A stretch of 64,000 bases of DNA from Euptelea pleiosperma (Eukaryota; Streptophyta; Magnoliopsida; Ranunculales; Eupteleaceae): the NCBI GenBank assembly GCA_035048495.1, contig CM068540.1, positions 11,392,829 through 11,456,828 on the forward strand. Direction: 5' to 3'. The notes beneath the pieces are model-generated. The model saw nothing but the letters and a program-made list of their open reading frames with translations. It had not been told where the DNA came from and did not search any database. Positions 45,770 to 57,790 of the stretch are shown here, in pieces. The position numbers were made by a program, and so were the translations under genes. Positions within the stretch are counted from its first letter, which is position 1, and each line of letters opens with the position of its first letter.

Positions 45770-46640
45770 ATAGTTTCTTGTAAAAATCATAACTAAATAA
45801 ATATTAATTAGAAAAATATTAACTCAATAGATTTAAAAACTAGATTCACAGAGGTTTTTAGGAAAAATAAATAGAAAAATATTCAGATTCAAAATATAGG
45901 TCGAAACCCTTAATTAAGTGAACCAGACAGAATTTGGAATTCTGGGTTTTACAGAAAAGTCTTGCACATTTGAAAAATCATAACTTAATCAATACAGATC
46001 AAAAAAATACAAACTCAAATGTTATAGAAACTAGATTTAAAGAGGTATTTAAGAAAAATAAATAAAAAAATATTCATACTTAAAATATGGGTCGAAATCC
46101 TTAATGAAGTGGGCTGGACAGAATCTAAAATTCTTGGATTTTTAGAAAAGTCCAGCATGTTTGAAAAATCAAAAAAATACAAACTCAAACGTTCTAGAAA
46201 CTAGATTGATAAAGGTATCTAAAAAAATAATTAGAAAAATATTTAGGTTAAAAATATAGATCAAAATCCCAAGTGAAGTGGACCGTGTAAAATCTAAAAT
46301 TCTGGATTTTTTTGGTAAAGTCATACAAATTAGAAAAATCATAACTTAATCAATACAAATCAGAAAAATACAAACTCAAAGGTTCTAGAAACTAGATTGA
46401 TAGAGTTATCTATGAAAAATGATTAGAAAAATATTTAGATTAAAAATATAGATCGAAATCCCAAGTAAATTGGATCGTATAAAATCTAAAATTTTAGGTT
46501 ATTTTGTAAAGTCCAATAAATTAGAAAAATCATAACTTAATCAATACAAATCAAAGAATACAAACTAAACGGTTTTAGAAAATAGATTCATAGAAGTATT
46601 TAGGAAAAATAATTATAAAAATGTTCAAATCATAAAAATA
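45770..46640. repeat. Five tandem units of about 190 bp inside the LTR
   Basis: The phrase AATCATAACTTAATCAATAC recurs about every 190 bases together with TCTAGAAACTAGATT and GATCGAAATCCCAAGTGAAG. Equivalent arrays lie at about 48650-49400 (opposite strand) and 52130-53030. Confidence 0.8.
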
Positions 46641-49600
46641 CAACAAAAATGATAAAGAACATAGTCATCTGTTATAGGTGTAAAAGAAACCATGGCCAAA
46701 CCTAACATGGTGGCCCAAAATAAAGATCAACCCAATAAGAATAAAATAAATATTGTTGAAATTAATTTATAATAAGTATCAACTATTATCTAATGAAAGA
46801 GAAACAAAATCTTAAAGAAAAACAAGTATAGGATGGATCAAGCGCACTTACCTCAAGGTTTCTTGAACTTTAATGAAAATCAAAAGTTTCTTTAGATTTG
46901 AAAGTCGTCGGATCGTCCTCTCCTCGGAGTATGTTCTTCTAATTAGAGTTTCCGTTAATTCTCTCTTCTTGCTCGAGTGCGATCAGTGCCCGGATGAAGG
47001 TTTAATGGAGCTTTCTCTATTCTTCAATGGAGTTGGGTTTGTGAAAGCTTTTAAAGCTTTAGGGTTTTCATAAATAGGTTTAGGGAAGGATTAGGGTTTC
47101 TATTTTGTTTTAAATTCGTAATTATCAAAGGGATGACTTTTTCAACTCTCAAAAACTTATATTTTACACTACTAATGAGTTAGAAATGGGCCTAAGGCCC
47201 ATATATAACAACTAGGCTCAATTTAGTTTATTATTAAGCCCAAAAGACCTCTAGATTGACCATATGGGCCTACCCAAAAATCATAACACAAATAATTATT
47301 AATTAATTCAATCAAACTATATTATATAATTTAAAAGTTCATACAATAAGGTATTGACACATATCACACACATAAATCACAAAAACGTTCAAAACCCTAG
47401 AAAAGTGTCAAATGACATTAGAATGACCCAAAAGTGATTTACGGGTCCCACGCGCCTATTAAATAAATAAAATATAATTAAATATTATTTTTGAAAATAT
47501 ATGAATTATAGAAAAGTTCAAAAATTACGAAAATACTATTTTTGTCAAAATCTCTCGAAATCTCCCGCTAGGGTTTTTATGTTTCAAGAAATGTTCTAAA
47601 TTTCTCGGGTAAGCTGGAAATGATAAAATAGGAATATTTTTGGTGTCTCGGGCTCACAAAAATAATTTTTTTATAAAAGTTCTGGAATGTTACTTGCGGC
47701 AAGAAAAAGTCTCCTGCAAGTTATGATTTATTATTTTTAGCAAGAATTTAGCCCTAAAGATCGAGTTTCAAAAATAACAGGTTTTTCAAAGTTGTCAGAA
47801 TAAAACCAAATTAAATACACATACTCATACATGATATTAAACAATAAAAATAATAATAAGAGTCTGAAAAAGTTTCAGATTTTTATTTATTAGGTGAATT
47901 TACCGTAATACCATAGAACGAAAGTTCAGGGTATTACAAAATAGTATTTTCGTAAATTTTTTAAACTTTCCTACCATTATTATATTTTTCAAAAATAATA
48001 TTTAATTATGTTTTATTTATTTAATAGGAGTGTGGGACCTGCGAATCTCTTTTTGGGTCATTCCAAGATCATCTTGATACTTTTTCAATGCTTTGAACTT
48101 TTTTGTGATTTTTGTGTATTTAGACTATGATAAGTGATTTATGTGTGTGACATGCGTTAATACCTTGATGTATCAACTTTTAAATTATATAATATAGTTT
48201 AATTTAATTAATTAATAATTATTTATGTTATGATTATTGGGTGGGCCCGTATGGCCAATCTAGAGACCTTTTGGGCTTAATAATATTCTTAAATAAATCC
48301 TAGTTGATATATATGGGCCTTGGACCCATTTCTAATCCATTAGTAATGTAAAATATAAGTTTTTGAGGGTTGAAAAAGTCATTCATTTGATAGTTACGAA
48401 TTCCACTAAAATAGAAATCTTAATCCTTCCCTAAACCTATTTATGAAAACCCTAAAGCTTTAGAAGCTTTCACAAACCCAAACTCCATTGAAGAATAGAG
48501 AAAGCTCCATTAAATCTTCATCCGGGCACCTATCGCACTCGAGCAAGAAGGAGAATTGACGGGGACTCTGAATGGAAGAACATACTCCGAGTAGAGGACA
48601 ATCCGACGACTTTCAAATTTGACGAAATTTTTAATTTTGTACCTATAACGGATGAATATGTTCTTTATCATTTTTGTTATATTTTTATGACTTAAATATT
48701 TTTATAATTATTTTTTCTAAATACCTCTATGAATCTATTTTCTAAAACTGTTTAGTTTGTATTTTTCTGATTTGTATTGATTAAGTTATGATTTTTCTAA
48801 TTTGTTGGACTTAAACAAAAAACTCAGAATTCTAGATTTTACACGGTCCATTTCACTTCGGATTTCAATCTATATTTTTAATCTAAATATTTTTATAATT
48901 ATTTTTCATAGATATCTATATCAATGTAGTTTTTAGAACCTTTGAGTTTGTATTTTTTTGATTTGTATTGATTAAGTTATGACTTTTCACACGTGCTGGA
49001 CTTTTCTGTAAAACCCAAAATTTCAGATTTTGTACGGTCCACTTCACTTGGGATTTTGATCTATATTTTTAACCTAAATATTTTTGTAATTATTTTTCAT
49101 AGATACCTATATCAATCAAGTTTTTAAAACCTTTAAGTTTGTATTTTTCTGATTTATATTGATTAAGTAATGATTTTTCAAATGTGCGGGACTTTTCTAT
49201 AAAACTCAGAATTTCAGATTCTGTCCGGCCCAATTAATTAAGGGTTTCGACCTATATTTTGAATCTGAATATTTTTTTTATTTATTTTTTTCTAAAATCT
49301 CTGTGAAACTAGTTTTTAAATTCATTGAGTTTAAATTTTTCTAATTAATATTTATTTAGTTATGATTTTTACAAGAAAATGTTTTTTCTTTAAAAAAAAT
49401 ACTTATTTCTTGAATTTTGGACGATTAATGGCCTTGGGAACCTTTAGTGGTTCGGTCATGACTTATTGAATATTAAAGGGTTTAGCCCTTGTTGTTTGAC
49501 TAAACCCTAGATGGTTTGACCTATACTTGTATGCATGGGGATCCCACTCATGTATATTAGATCCCTCATAGGGTTTGGCCAAGTGTCTTTGATCCCTCTT

Positions 49601-50656
49601 TAGGGTTCGACCTTGTATCATAGATCCCTCATAGGGTTCGGCCATGGAGTATTGGATTCTTTTGTGATTTTCAATTATATTTTTCATCAATGTTGATCGT
49701 GATTTTTGGTGATCATTTACATGTTATTCATTTTGTTTAACCCTAGTTTGTTCCCATATTATTATTCTTGATGATCATGTGTTTATTTTTTATTTTTATT
49801 TAAATGTTAAATGCATGTGTGCTTATGCAATGTAAACATAGTACCATCTTGTTGTCATACCATGATCATCACGTCATTTCATATAAGGGGTGCATAAGAG
49901 AACGGGGTTGAAGTATATTATATACGTTTATATTGGTTTTATCAATTAATCAGGGTTCGGTACCCTAGGGTGAAAGGCCCCAAACGTTATTATATCCTGT
50001 AGATGGGTCGATGAGACAGCTTCCAGTGCGGAAAGGAGATGGAGACCTTATGTGGTTATGGGTACTAGTTGCATTTGCATCCCGTACTCACTTGTATTCA
50101 TCCTCATATTCATGTCATCCTTATTATATGATTGAGATGCATACCTTGGTTAACAACTTGTATAGTATGACATCATACCATGCACACTATTGTATTACTG
50201 GGCCTCGGCTCACGGTGCTACACCGATACCATTTTCAGATTTTGAGGAGCCGGGTACATGAGATGATTTTGAGGCGAAAGACTCCGGTGCATTCGAGGAG
50301 ATCGGCGAGGATTTGGGAGTTGATCCCACACTTTAGAAGACTTTATTTCGATTGTTCTAAAACATTACTTATTTATTTTCACGGGCATGTAATCCTTTGA
50401 TTGAGAGCATGTTCTTATTTTCTTCTCTCCACATTTAGTTGATTGATTGAATTATTTGAATTATGAATTATTTGAATTATTATTTTCTACATTTAGAATT
50501 CTTTTCTTTACTTAGTGGGTTTTCGAATGAACCTTAGTAGTCTAATTGACCTAATTGGACCACTAGGGGACATTCATGGATCACTTCTGGGTTCAGGTAC
50601 GGGTCGATCCACAGATTTTTAGATCGTATCTGGGTATCAGGATTAGGAGCATAACA

Positions 50657-50770
50657 GAGCAAAAGCTTTTAGAATGGCAAGAGATAGATTTCAAGAATCG
50701 AATTTATCTCCAATTCATTTGAGATTTATCAGAATCCATCAAAAAGATGGAAGAGAATATAATTTGCCAA
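50657..50770 (+). pseudogene. Helitron Rep protein, second piece
   Basis: AKAFRMARDRFQESNLSPIH followed by LRFIRIHQKDGREYNLP continues the Rep protein after the first LTR. It is open over about 37 codons and is interrupted at codon LP by the next LTR, whose target duplication is GCCAA. Confidence 0.85.
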
Positions 50771-53700
50771 TGTCACGCCCCGAATCCGGATACCCAGATA
50801 CGACCCAAAAATCCGTGGATCGACCCGTACCCGAACCCAGAGGTGATCCATGAATGTCTCCTAGTGGTCCAATTAGGTCAATTAGACTACTAAGGTTCAT
50901 TCGAAAACCCACTAAGTAAAAAAAAAAGAGTCTAGATGTAAGAAACAAATAATTCAAATAATTCAATCAATCAACTAAATGTGGAGAGATGGAAGTGAGA
51001 ACATGCTCTCAATCAAAGGCTTACATGCCCGTGAAAATAAATAAATAATGTTATAAAATAATCAAATACGACTTTCTAAAGTGTGGGATCGATTCTCAAA
51101 TCCTCGCCGATCTCCTTGAATGCACCGGAGTCTTTCGTCTCAAAATCATCTCACGTACCCGTCTCCTCAAAATCTGAAAATGGTATCGGTGTAGCACCGT
51201 GAGTCGAGGCCCAGTAATACAAGAGTGTGCATGGTATGATATCATATTATACAAGTTTTTTAATCAAGGTATGCATCTCAATCGTATAATAAGGATAACA
51301 TGAATATGATGATGAATGCAAGTGAGTACGGGATGCAAATGCAACTAGTATCCATAACCACATAGGGTCTCCATCTCCTTCCCGCACTGGGAGCGGTCTC
51401 ATCGACCCATCTGCAGGATATAATAACATCTGGGGCCTTTCACCCTAGGGTACCGAACCCTGATTAATTGATAAAACCAATATAAACGTATATAATATAC
51501 TTCAACCCCGTTCCCTTATGCACCCCTTTATATGAAATGACGTGATGATCATGGTATGACAACAAGATGTACTAGGGTTACATGACATAAGCACACATGT
51601 ATTTAACATTTAAATAAAAATATAAAATGAACCAATGATCATTAAGAGTAATAATATGGGAACGAATTAGGGTTAACCATGAATAACATGTAACAATCAC
51701 CGAAGGTCATGATCAATACGGATGAATAATATAAGTGGAAATCACAAGACAATCCAACACGCCATGGCCGAACCCTATGAGGGATCCATGACACTAGGTC
51801 GAACCCTAAAGAGGGATCCAAGACACTTGGCCGAACCCTAGGTATAATAGTCAATAAGACATGACCAAATATCACGATCAACATCGATGAATAATATAAG
51901 TGAAAATCGCAAGAGAATCCAACACGCCATGGCCGAACTCTATAAGGGATCCATGACATAAGGTCGAACCCTAAAGAGGGATCCAAGATATTTGGCCAAA
52001 CCCTATGAGAGATCCAAGACACTTGGGTGGGATCCCCATGCATACAGGTATAGGTCAAACCATTTAGGGTTTAGTCAAACAACAAGGTTAAAACCTTAAT
52101 AGTTAATAATCATGACCGAACCACGAACAATTAATAGGTTTTTTATAAAAAATGTACTGCATTATAAAAATCATAACTAAATAAATATGAATTAGAAAAA
52201 TAAAAACTCAATGGATTTAAAAACTAGATTCACAGAGGTTTTAGGAAAAATAAATAAAAAAATATTCAGATTCAAAATATAGGTCAAAACTCTTAATTAA
52301 TTGGGCCGGACAGAATCTAGGATACAGAAAAGTCCCGCACATTGTAAAAGTTATAACTAATTAAATAATTAGAAAAATAAAAACTCGATTAATTTGAAAA
52401 CTAAATTCATATAAGTATCTATGAAAAATAATTAAAAAAATATTTAGATTAAAAATATAGATCGAAATCCCAAGTGAAGTGGACACTATAAAATTTGAAA
52501 TTTTGAGTTTTATAGAAACATCTGGCATGTTTGAAAAATCATAACTTAATCAATATAAATCAAAAAAATACAAACTTAAAGGTTCTAGAAACTAGATTGA
52601 TAAAGGTATCTGTGAAAAATAATTAAAAAAATATTTAGGTTAAAAATATAGATTGAAATCTCAAGTGAAGTGGACCATGTAAAATCTGAAATTCTAGATT
52701 TTTTGGTAAAGTCCAACAACTTAAAAAAATCATAACTTAATCGATACAAATCAGAAAAATACAAACTCAAAGTTTCTAGAAACTAGATTTATAGAGGTAT
52801 CTATGAAAAATATTTAGAAAAATATTTAGGTTAAAAATATAGATCGAAATCCCAAGTGAAGTGGACCGTGTAAAATCTAAAATTCTGGGTTATTTTGTAA
52901 AGTCCAACAACTTAGAAAAATTATAACTTAATCAATATAAATCATAAAAATACAAACTAAACAATTTTGGAAAATACATTCAAAGAGGTATTTAGAAAAA
53001 ATAATTATAAAAATATTTAAATTATAAAAATATAATGAAAATGGTAAAGAACATAATCATCCGTTATAGGTACAAAATAGACCATGGCCCAACCCATCAT
53101 GGTGGCCCAAAATAAAGATCAACCCAATAAGAATAAAATAAATATTATTGATGAAATTAATTTATAATGAGTATCAACCATTATCTAATGAAAGAGAAAC
53201 AAAATCTTGAAGAAAAATAAGTATATGATGGATCAAGCGCACTTACCTTAAGGTTTCTTGAACTTTAATGAAAATCAAAAGTTTCTTCAAATTTGAAAGT
53301 CATCGAATCATCCTCTCCTCGGAGTATGTTCTTCAAATCGGAGTCCCCGTCAATTCTCCCTTCTTGCTTGAGTGCGATTGGTGCCCGGATGAAGGTTTAA
53401 TGGAGCTTTCTCTATTCTTTAATGGAGTTGGGTTGTGAAAGCTTCTAAAGCTTTAGGGTTTTCATAAATAGGTTTAGGGAATGATTAGGATTTCTATTTT
53501 GTTGAAATTCGTAACTATCAAAGGGATGACTTTTTCAACCCTCAAAAACTTATATTTTACACTATTAATGGGTTAGGAATGGGCCCAAGGCCCATATACA
53601 TCAATAGGCTTCATTTAAGAATATTATTAAGCCCAAAAGGTTTCTAGATTAGCCATATGGGCCCACCCAATAATTAGAACATAATTAATTATTAATTAAT

Positions 53701-54329
53701 TCAATCAAACTATATTATATAATTTAAAGTCCATACAATAAGGTATTGACACATGTCACACACATAAATCACAAAAACGTTCAAAACCTTAGAAAAGTGC
53801 CAAATGATATTGGAATGACCCGAAAGTGATTCGCGGGTCCCACACGCCTATTAAATAAATAAAATATAATTAAATATTAATTTTAAAAAATATAAGAATG
53901 GTAGGAAAGTTTAAAAATTACGAAAATACTATTTTTGTCAAAATCTCTCGAAATCTCCAGCTAAGGTTTTTATGTCTCAAGAAAGGTTCCAAATTTCACA
54001 GGTAAGTTGGTAAAGATAAAATAGGAATATTTTTTGTGTCTCGGGCCCACAAAATAATTTTTTTTATAAAAGTTCTAGAATGTTAGCTGGGGAAAGAAAA
54101 AGTCCTCTGCAAGTTATAGTTCATTATTCTTAGCAGGAATTTTGCCCTAAAGAACGAATTTAAAAAATAGCAGGTTTTTAAAAGTTGTCAGAATGAAATC
54201 AAATTAAATACACATACTCATACATGATATTAAACAATAAAAATAATAATAATAGTCTGAAAAAGTTTTAGATTTCATTATTAGGTGAATTTACCGTAAT
54301 ACCCTAGAACGAAAGTTCAAGTTATTACA
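50771..54329 (-). mobile_element. Solo LTR of second family (3559 bp), minus strand, TSD GCCAA
   Basis: TGTCACGCCCC to GTTATTACA with GCCAA at 50766-50770 and 54330-54334. Removing it with one GCCAA restores the Helitron frame across the junction. A segment of about 173 bp including the GAGGGATCC units is duplicated (near 51710 and 51883). Confidence 0.93.
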
Positions 54330-54334
54330 GCCAA

Positions 54335-54760
54335 GTTCATTAGAAGTAGTTGCTCTTATTGTTGGAAATGGATTTGAAACAGATGGACATAGGGATGTTA
54401 TTGTTGAAGAAAGAGGATTGGGTTTAAAACATATACATGAATTACATTCAAGTTTCATGGCTATGCAATATCCCATTTTATTTTCTTATGCTGAATATGA
54501 TTTTAAATTTAGAATATTTTATAGTGATGTTGAAGGAAGAGATGCGTTTGTTCGTAATACAATAAGCATTTGTGAATACTATGCTTTTAGGATTCAACAA
54601 AAATTAAATTAAGGACAATTATTGATTTGAGTAGTCGTTTGTTTCAACAATTTTTAGTTGATGCTTATGCATGTATTGAGGAACAAAGATTGACTTGGTT
54701 TAAAAAAAATCAACCTAAAAAAAATCAACCCAATGCAAGATGCAGTGGGTGTAGGAGACA
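54335..54760 (+). pseudogene. Helitron Rep protein, third piece
   Basis: It reads EVVALIVGNGFETDGHRDVI, then GLKHIHELHSSFMAMQYPIL, DVEGRDAFVRNTISICEYYA and RIQQKLN with a stop near 54610. After a frame change it reads RLFQQFLVDAYACIEEQRL. Both parts are typical of plant Helitron Rep upstream of the HUH domain. It ends at 54760, where a solo LTR has inserted. Confidence 0.85.
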
Positions 54761-55340
54761 TGATATTCGCTCAAAAGTGCTTATTTTAAACCATTATCCT
54801 TATAGCGATGTCGCATTCTCCTACATAAAACTTATCTTTTTGTCGACTTTTTCATATAAGAGTTTCTTCCATTGCGTAGAATGCATTCTTTAGACGAAAA
54901 TCGACTATTTGCATGAAATATACGCATTTCGAATAGTCCAGTATCAAGGCGTTTTAGTTGAATCTCATTACGCGCTTTTTCACTTGTAGGAGACCCTATC
55001 GGGCGATTCTCGAGGACTGGCGGGCCCAGGATCAACCACAGAAGACTTCTATCAAAGCTTAAAGAGCCAACAGGCTAGGATAAAAAGATAGAAGACATAT
55101 ACGGGCAAAGCTAGAGGATTGTAGAGCCGAAACAAGGACTAAGAGAGAGAATAGCTGGAGACCAAAAGAAGGACTTAGGTGTTAAAGGCCACACCAATTG
55201 ATATCAAAGGATAAGTTTGACTTATTGGTGGAGCAGACGAGAGAGAATAAAGAAGACCAGGGTTCAAGACCCTCCAATGCTTTTATTTTTATATTTTTCT
55301 CTCACCTCTTTCCTATTTCTCTCTTTATCTATCTATCTTG

Positions 55341-55361
55341 GCCCATGACCCATGACCCATG

Positions 55362-55421
<60 letters not shown>

Positions 55422-55440
55422 GACCCATGCCCATTACCCA
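55341..55440. repeat. CCCATA hexanucleotide microsatellite
   Basis: A run of CCCATA units with flanking CCCATGA units, about 100 bases, within the LTR. Confidence 0.9.
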
Positions 55441-55871
55441 TGCTCATGCCCATTTGTAACAACAAGAGAGAATTGGTCTCACTTGACCGATTCTTCTCTC
55501 TCCCATATCTCTCTATCCTAGTCACTCTCTCTCTCATCTAACTAACCCATACCCAACCGTTAGATCTCTCTAGATCCAACGGTCATCATTTTTACAACAA
55601 GCAAAAAGAAAAAAAAAGTCTATAAGAGATCTACGATCTCTCTTTCTTAGGTTGGTTCCCTACCCCTCTCTTCCTCTCTTTCTTCTTTCGTTCTCTTCTT
55701 TTTCACCCTTCTTCTCCGGCGAGTTCACCATTAATGCCTCCACCTCAAAGTGCAAAGCGTCAAACATCAACGTCTCCTTGCTATCCATTCCATTCGCCAC
55801 AATCAAAGGCTACAATCCTCAATCCTATTGAGTTCTATCAAATAGAAGTTGCACCATCTACCTCTTCAATG

Positions 55872-56303
55872 GTAAGCTTCTCTCTAATTCATTTCTCTAA
55901 CATTCCTACCTTCTTTCACTCTCTTCTTTCCCTCTCTACCTTTACATACTTTCTAGGATAATATTTTAATGGCTTTCTAGATTAATTTGGTTTAATGTTA
56001 TTTCCGTTGTAAAGCATTTGAACAAGCATTGCAAGTATTTGTTTTTAGTTTAATGAACAAGTTTTAAATTCAAGTTTAAGTTGTTTTCATTTATTGTGTT
56101 CTTCATTCTTGTTTCTCTTATGTTTTTTTTCATTCTAATAGTTTTAACAAAATCTCAAACATATTTTAAATCAACTACCGCCATTCTCACCCTTCCATTT
56201 ATTCCGAGCAATTTTTGATTATTCTTGTTTCTTATTGTGCTAACTAATCCCGAGTGTGGACGATATCCGACACGAGCCACTGTGCAAGTCTGCTTATTTG
56301 CAG
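55872..56303 (+). other. Predicted R-U5 intron
   Basis: GTAAGC donor and TTTGCAG acceptor in the family positions. AATGAA (near 56053) rather than AATAAA lies inside. Confidence 0.35.
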
Positions 56304-56393
56304 ATTAAGTAAACTAATTCAGAGAAATTACAAATATTATTGAAATCAAGGGTTTTCGATCCAACGATACGGAAAAACCCTAATTTCAAGACA

Positions 56394-57180
56394 CAACTCC
56401 AACATCTTTAGGAAATAGATTTATTTTGCCTTCGACATTTACAAGAGGGCCAAAATATATGATTCAAAACTATCAAGATGCAATAGCAATATGTAGATGG
56501 GCAGGTCCACCAGATTTATTTCTAACTTTTACTTGCAATCCAAAATGGGTTGAAATTAAGAAATTTGTAGACTTAATACCTAGACAAAAAATAGAAGATA
56601 GGCCAGACATTGTTACCCGAGTATTTAAGATCAAACTAACTCAACTAATGTAGGACTTGCGTCATGGGAATCATTTTGGAAGAGTTATTGCTGGTATGTT
56701 TATCTATATTTTTTTTTAATTTAATATTAATATATTTATATATATCAAATGAATATATAGTAACTTATGTTTTATGTTTTTTTGCAGCAATATACACCAT
56801 CGAATTCCAAAAGAGAGGGTTACCACATGCTCATATTCTATTATTCTTGCATCCAAATGATAAAATAACAAACCCTTATGATATTAATAGGTTAATAACG
56901 ACTGAATTACCAAATAAGAATATAGATTCTTTCACATATGAAGTAGTAGTACAGTTTATGATTCACAGACCATGTTGATTATTGAATACATCATCCCCAT
57001 GCATGAGAGATAGAAAATGTTGTAAGTATTATCCAAAAAGAATTATTTCATAAATTACATTTGACGAAATAGGATTTCCTATATATAGAAGAAGAAGAAA
57101 TGGAAGGATAGCTTCAAAAAATGGAATTGAAATTGATAATAGATGTGTGATTCCTCATAATCCAGATTTGATTGCCAAAT
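56394..57180 (+). pseudogene. Helitron Rep protein with HUH motif, fourth piece
   Basis: LPSTFTRGPKYMIQNYQDAI and CRWAGPPDLFLTFTCNPKW are hallmarks of the Helitron Rep domain. A stop lies at 56651-56653. A probable 94-base intron (56694-56787, GTATGT to TTTTTGCAG) splits the codon before IYTIEFQKRG. The metal-binding HUH motif is HAH at 56827-56835. Later blocks FDEIGFPIYRRRRNGRIASK and DNRCVIPHNPDL end at the break near 57180. Tyrosine and helicase regions are absent. Confidence 0.87.
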
Positions 57181-57790
57181 CCAGATTTGAAGTCTTAATC
57201 AGTGGAGGTTTATTCTTAATTCCAATGATACAAGATTTCACACCTCTATCAAATCCATTCCCACAAATAATTAGTGTGTATGTGAAAAATATGAGATATA
57301 CTATTTCAATAATCTTTCAATACACACTAAAAAAAATTTGACCAATCATAATAATTAAAAGATATAATACACGGATTAGCAAAATTTTACTAACAATTAA
57401 GTTCTTGTTCTTTGAATGTTCTTAGAAATTACTGCTCATCAAAATCGTATAATTAAATAATAATTTTAACATTCTTCTGAACAATCGATCTTTTGATTTT
57501 CTGAGAAAATTTTCAATTTTTATTCTTCAAAGCGAAGCAAAATCAAAAAGAAAAAAAATATCCCTCGAAAATAATAAAAATGGAGAACACGAGGGGATAG
57601 AGAGCACATTGCTCAGAGATAAGACATTGTCGAACATTTCTCCTTCAGAGAATCTCTCCTAACCCACACAGATGTGATTTTGGTGGATAGATCAATTCTC
57701 TTAGGATCTCTCCTCTTTTGAGTTACAGAACTTTGATGTTGTTCGAATTTCTCAAGAGACTCAATCTCATTGATTAATTCTCAAGAGACG
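57180..57790 (-). mobile_element. Inverted Sirevirus internal segment
   Basis: The reverse complement matches about 21610-22180 of the Sirevirus element (gag end and following non-coding). It joins a plus-strand gag segment at about 57791, forming an inverted junction within one element type. Confidence 0.8.

Larger units (their letters stand above)
44504..47938 (-). mobile_element. Solo LTR of second family (3435 bp), minus strand, TSD AAATA
   Basis: TGTCACGTCCC at 44504 to GGGTATTACA at 47938 in plus-strand terms, flanked by AAATA on both sides (44499-44503, 47939-47943). It sits head-to-head inside an older copy of its own family. Confidence 0.9.
44106..50656 (+). mobile_element. LTR of second family (TGTAATACCC...), split by a nested reverse copy
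   Basis: The left end TGTAATACCCTGAAC and the right end GGAGCATAACA match the outer ends of the other two copies. The length without the nested copy is about 3.1 kb. Flanks AACTT and GAGCA do not match, so the target duplication is eroded or lost, although Helitron coding reads from one flank toward the other. A TATA-like TATTTATG at 48438-48445 supports plus-strand orientation. I read the family as gypsy-type solo LTRs from the ...GCGTGACA ending; that is tentative. Confidence 0.75.
54761..56388 (+). mobile_element. Solo LTR, Athila-like family (1628 bp), TSD AGACA
   Basis: The smallest and most diverged copy. TGATATTCGC to CCCTAATTTCA with AGACA at 54756-54760 and 56389-56393. T-arm-like GGGTTCAAGACCC lies at 55260-55272. 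Donor CAATG|GTAAGC at 55872 and acceptor TTATTTGCAG ending 56303. No CCGGAGTTGCA hairpin. Confidence 0.93.
43267..57180 (+). mobile_element. Degenerate Helitron, split by three LTR insertion sites, 3' end lost
   Basis: Four colinear pieces of a plant Helitron RepHel N-terminal half lie at 43267-44105, 50657-50770, 54335-54760 and 56394 to about 57180. They are separated by LTRs at 44106-50656, 50771-54329 and 54761-56388. The last two sites have perfect 5-bp target duplications within the reading frame. The helicase half and a CTRR end are missing; at about 57180 the sequence passes into an inverted Sirevirus piece. Confidence 0.85.

Noticed and set aside
51642..52058. 138-codon minus-strand ORF with repeated PSVLDPSLGFDLVSWIPHRV-type units as a repeat protein.
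   Set aside because: It follows the GAGGGATCC tandem repeat in the second LTR family, and equivalents in other copies are shorter and broken.
55341..55440. CCCATA run as a telomeric or interstitial telomere-like repeat.
   Set aside because: The unit is not the plant telomere CCCTAAA; it is a microsatellite within one LTR copy.
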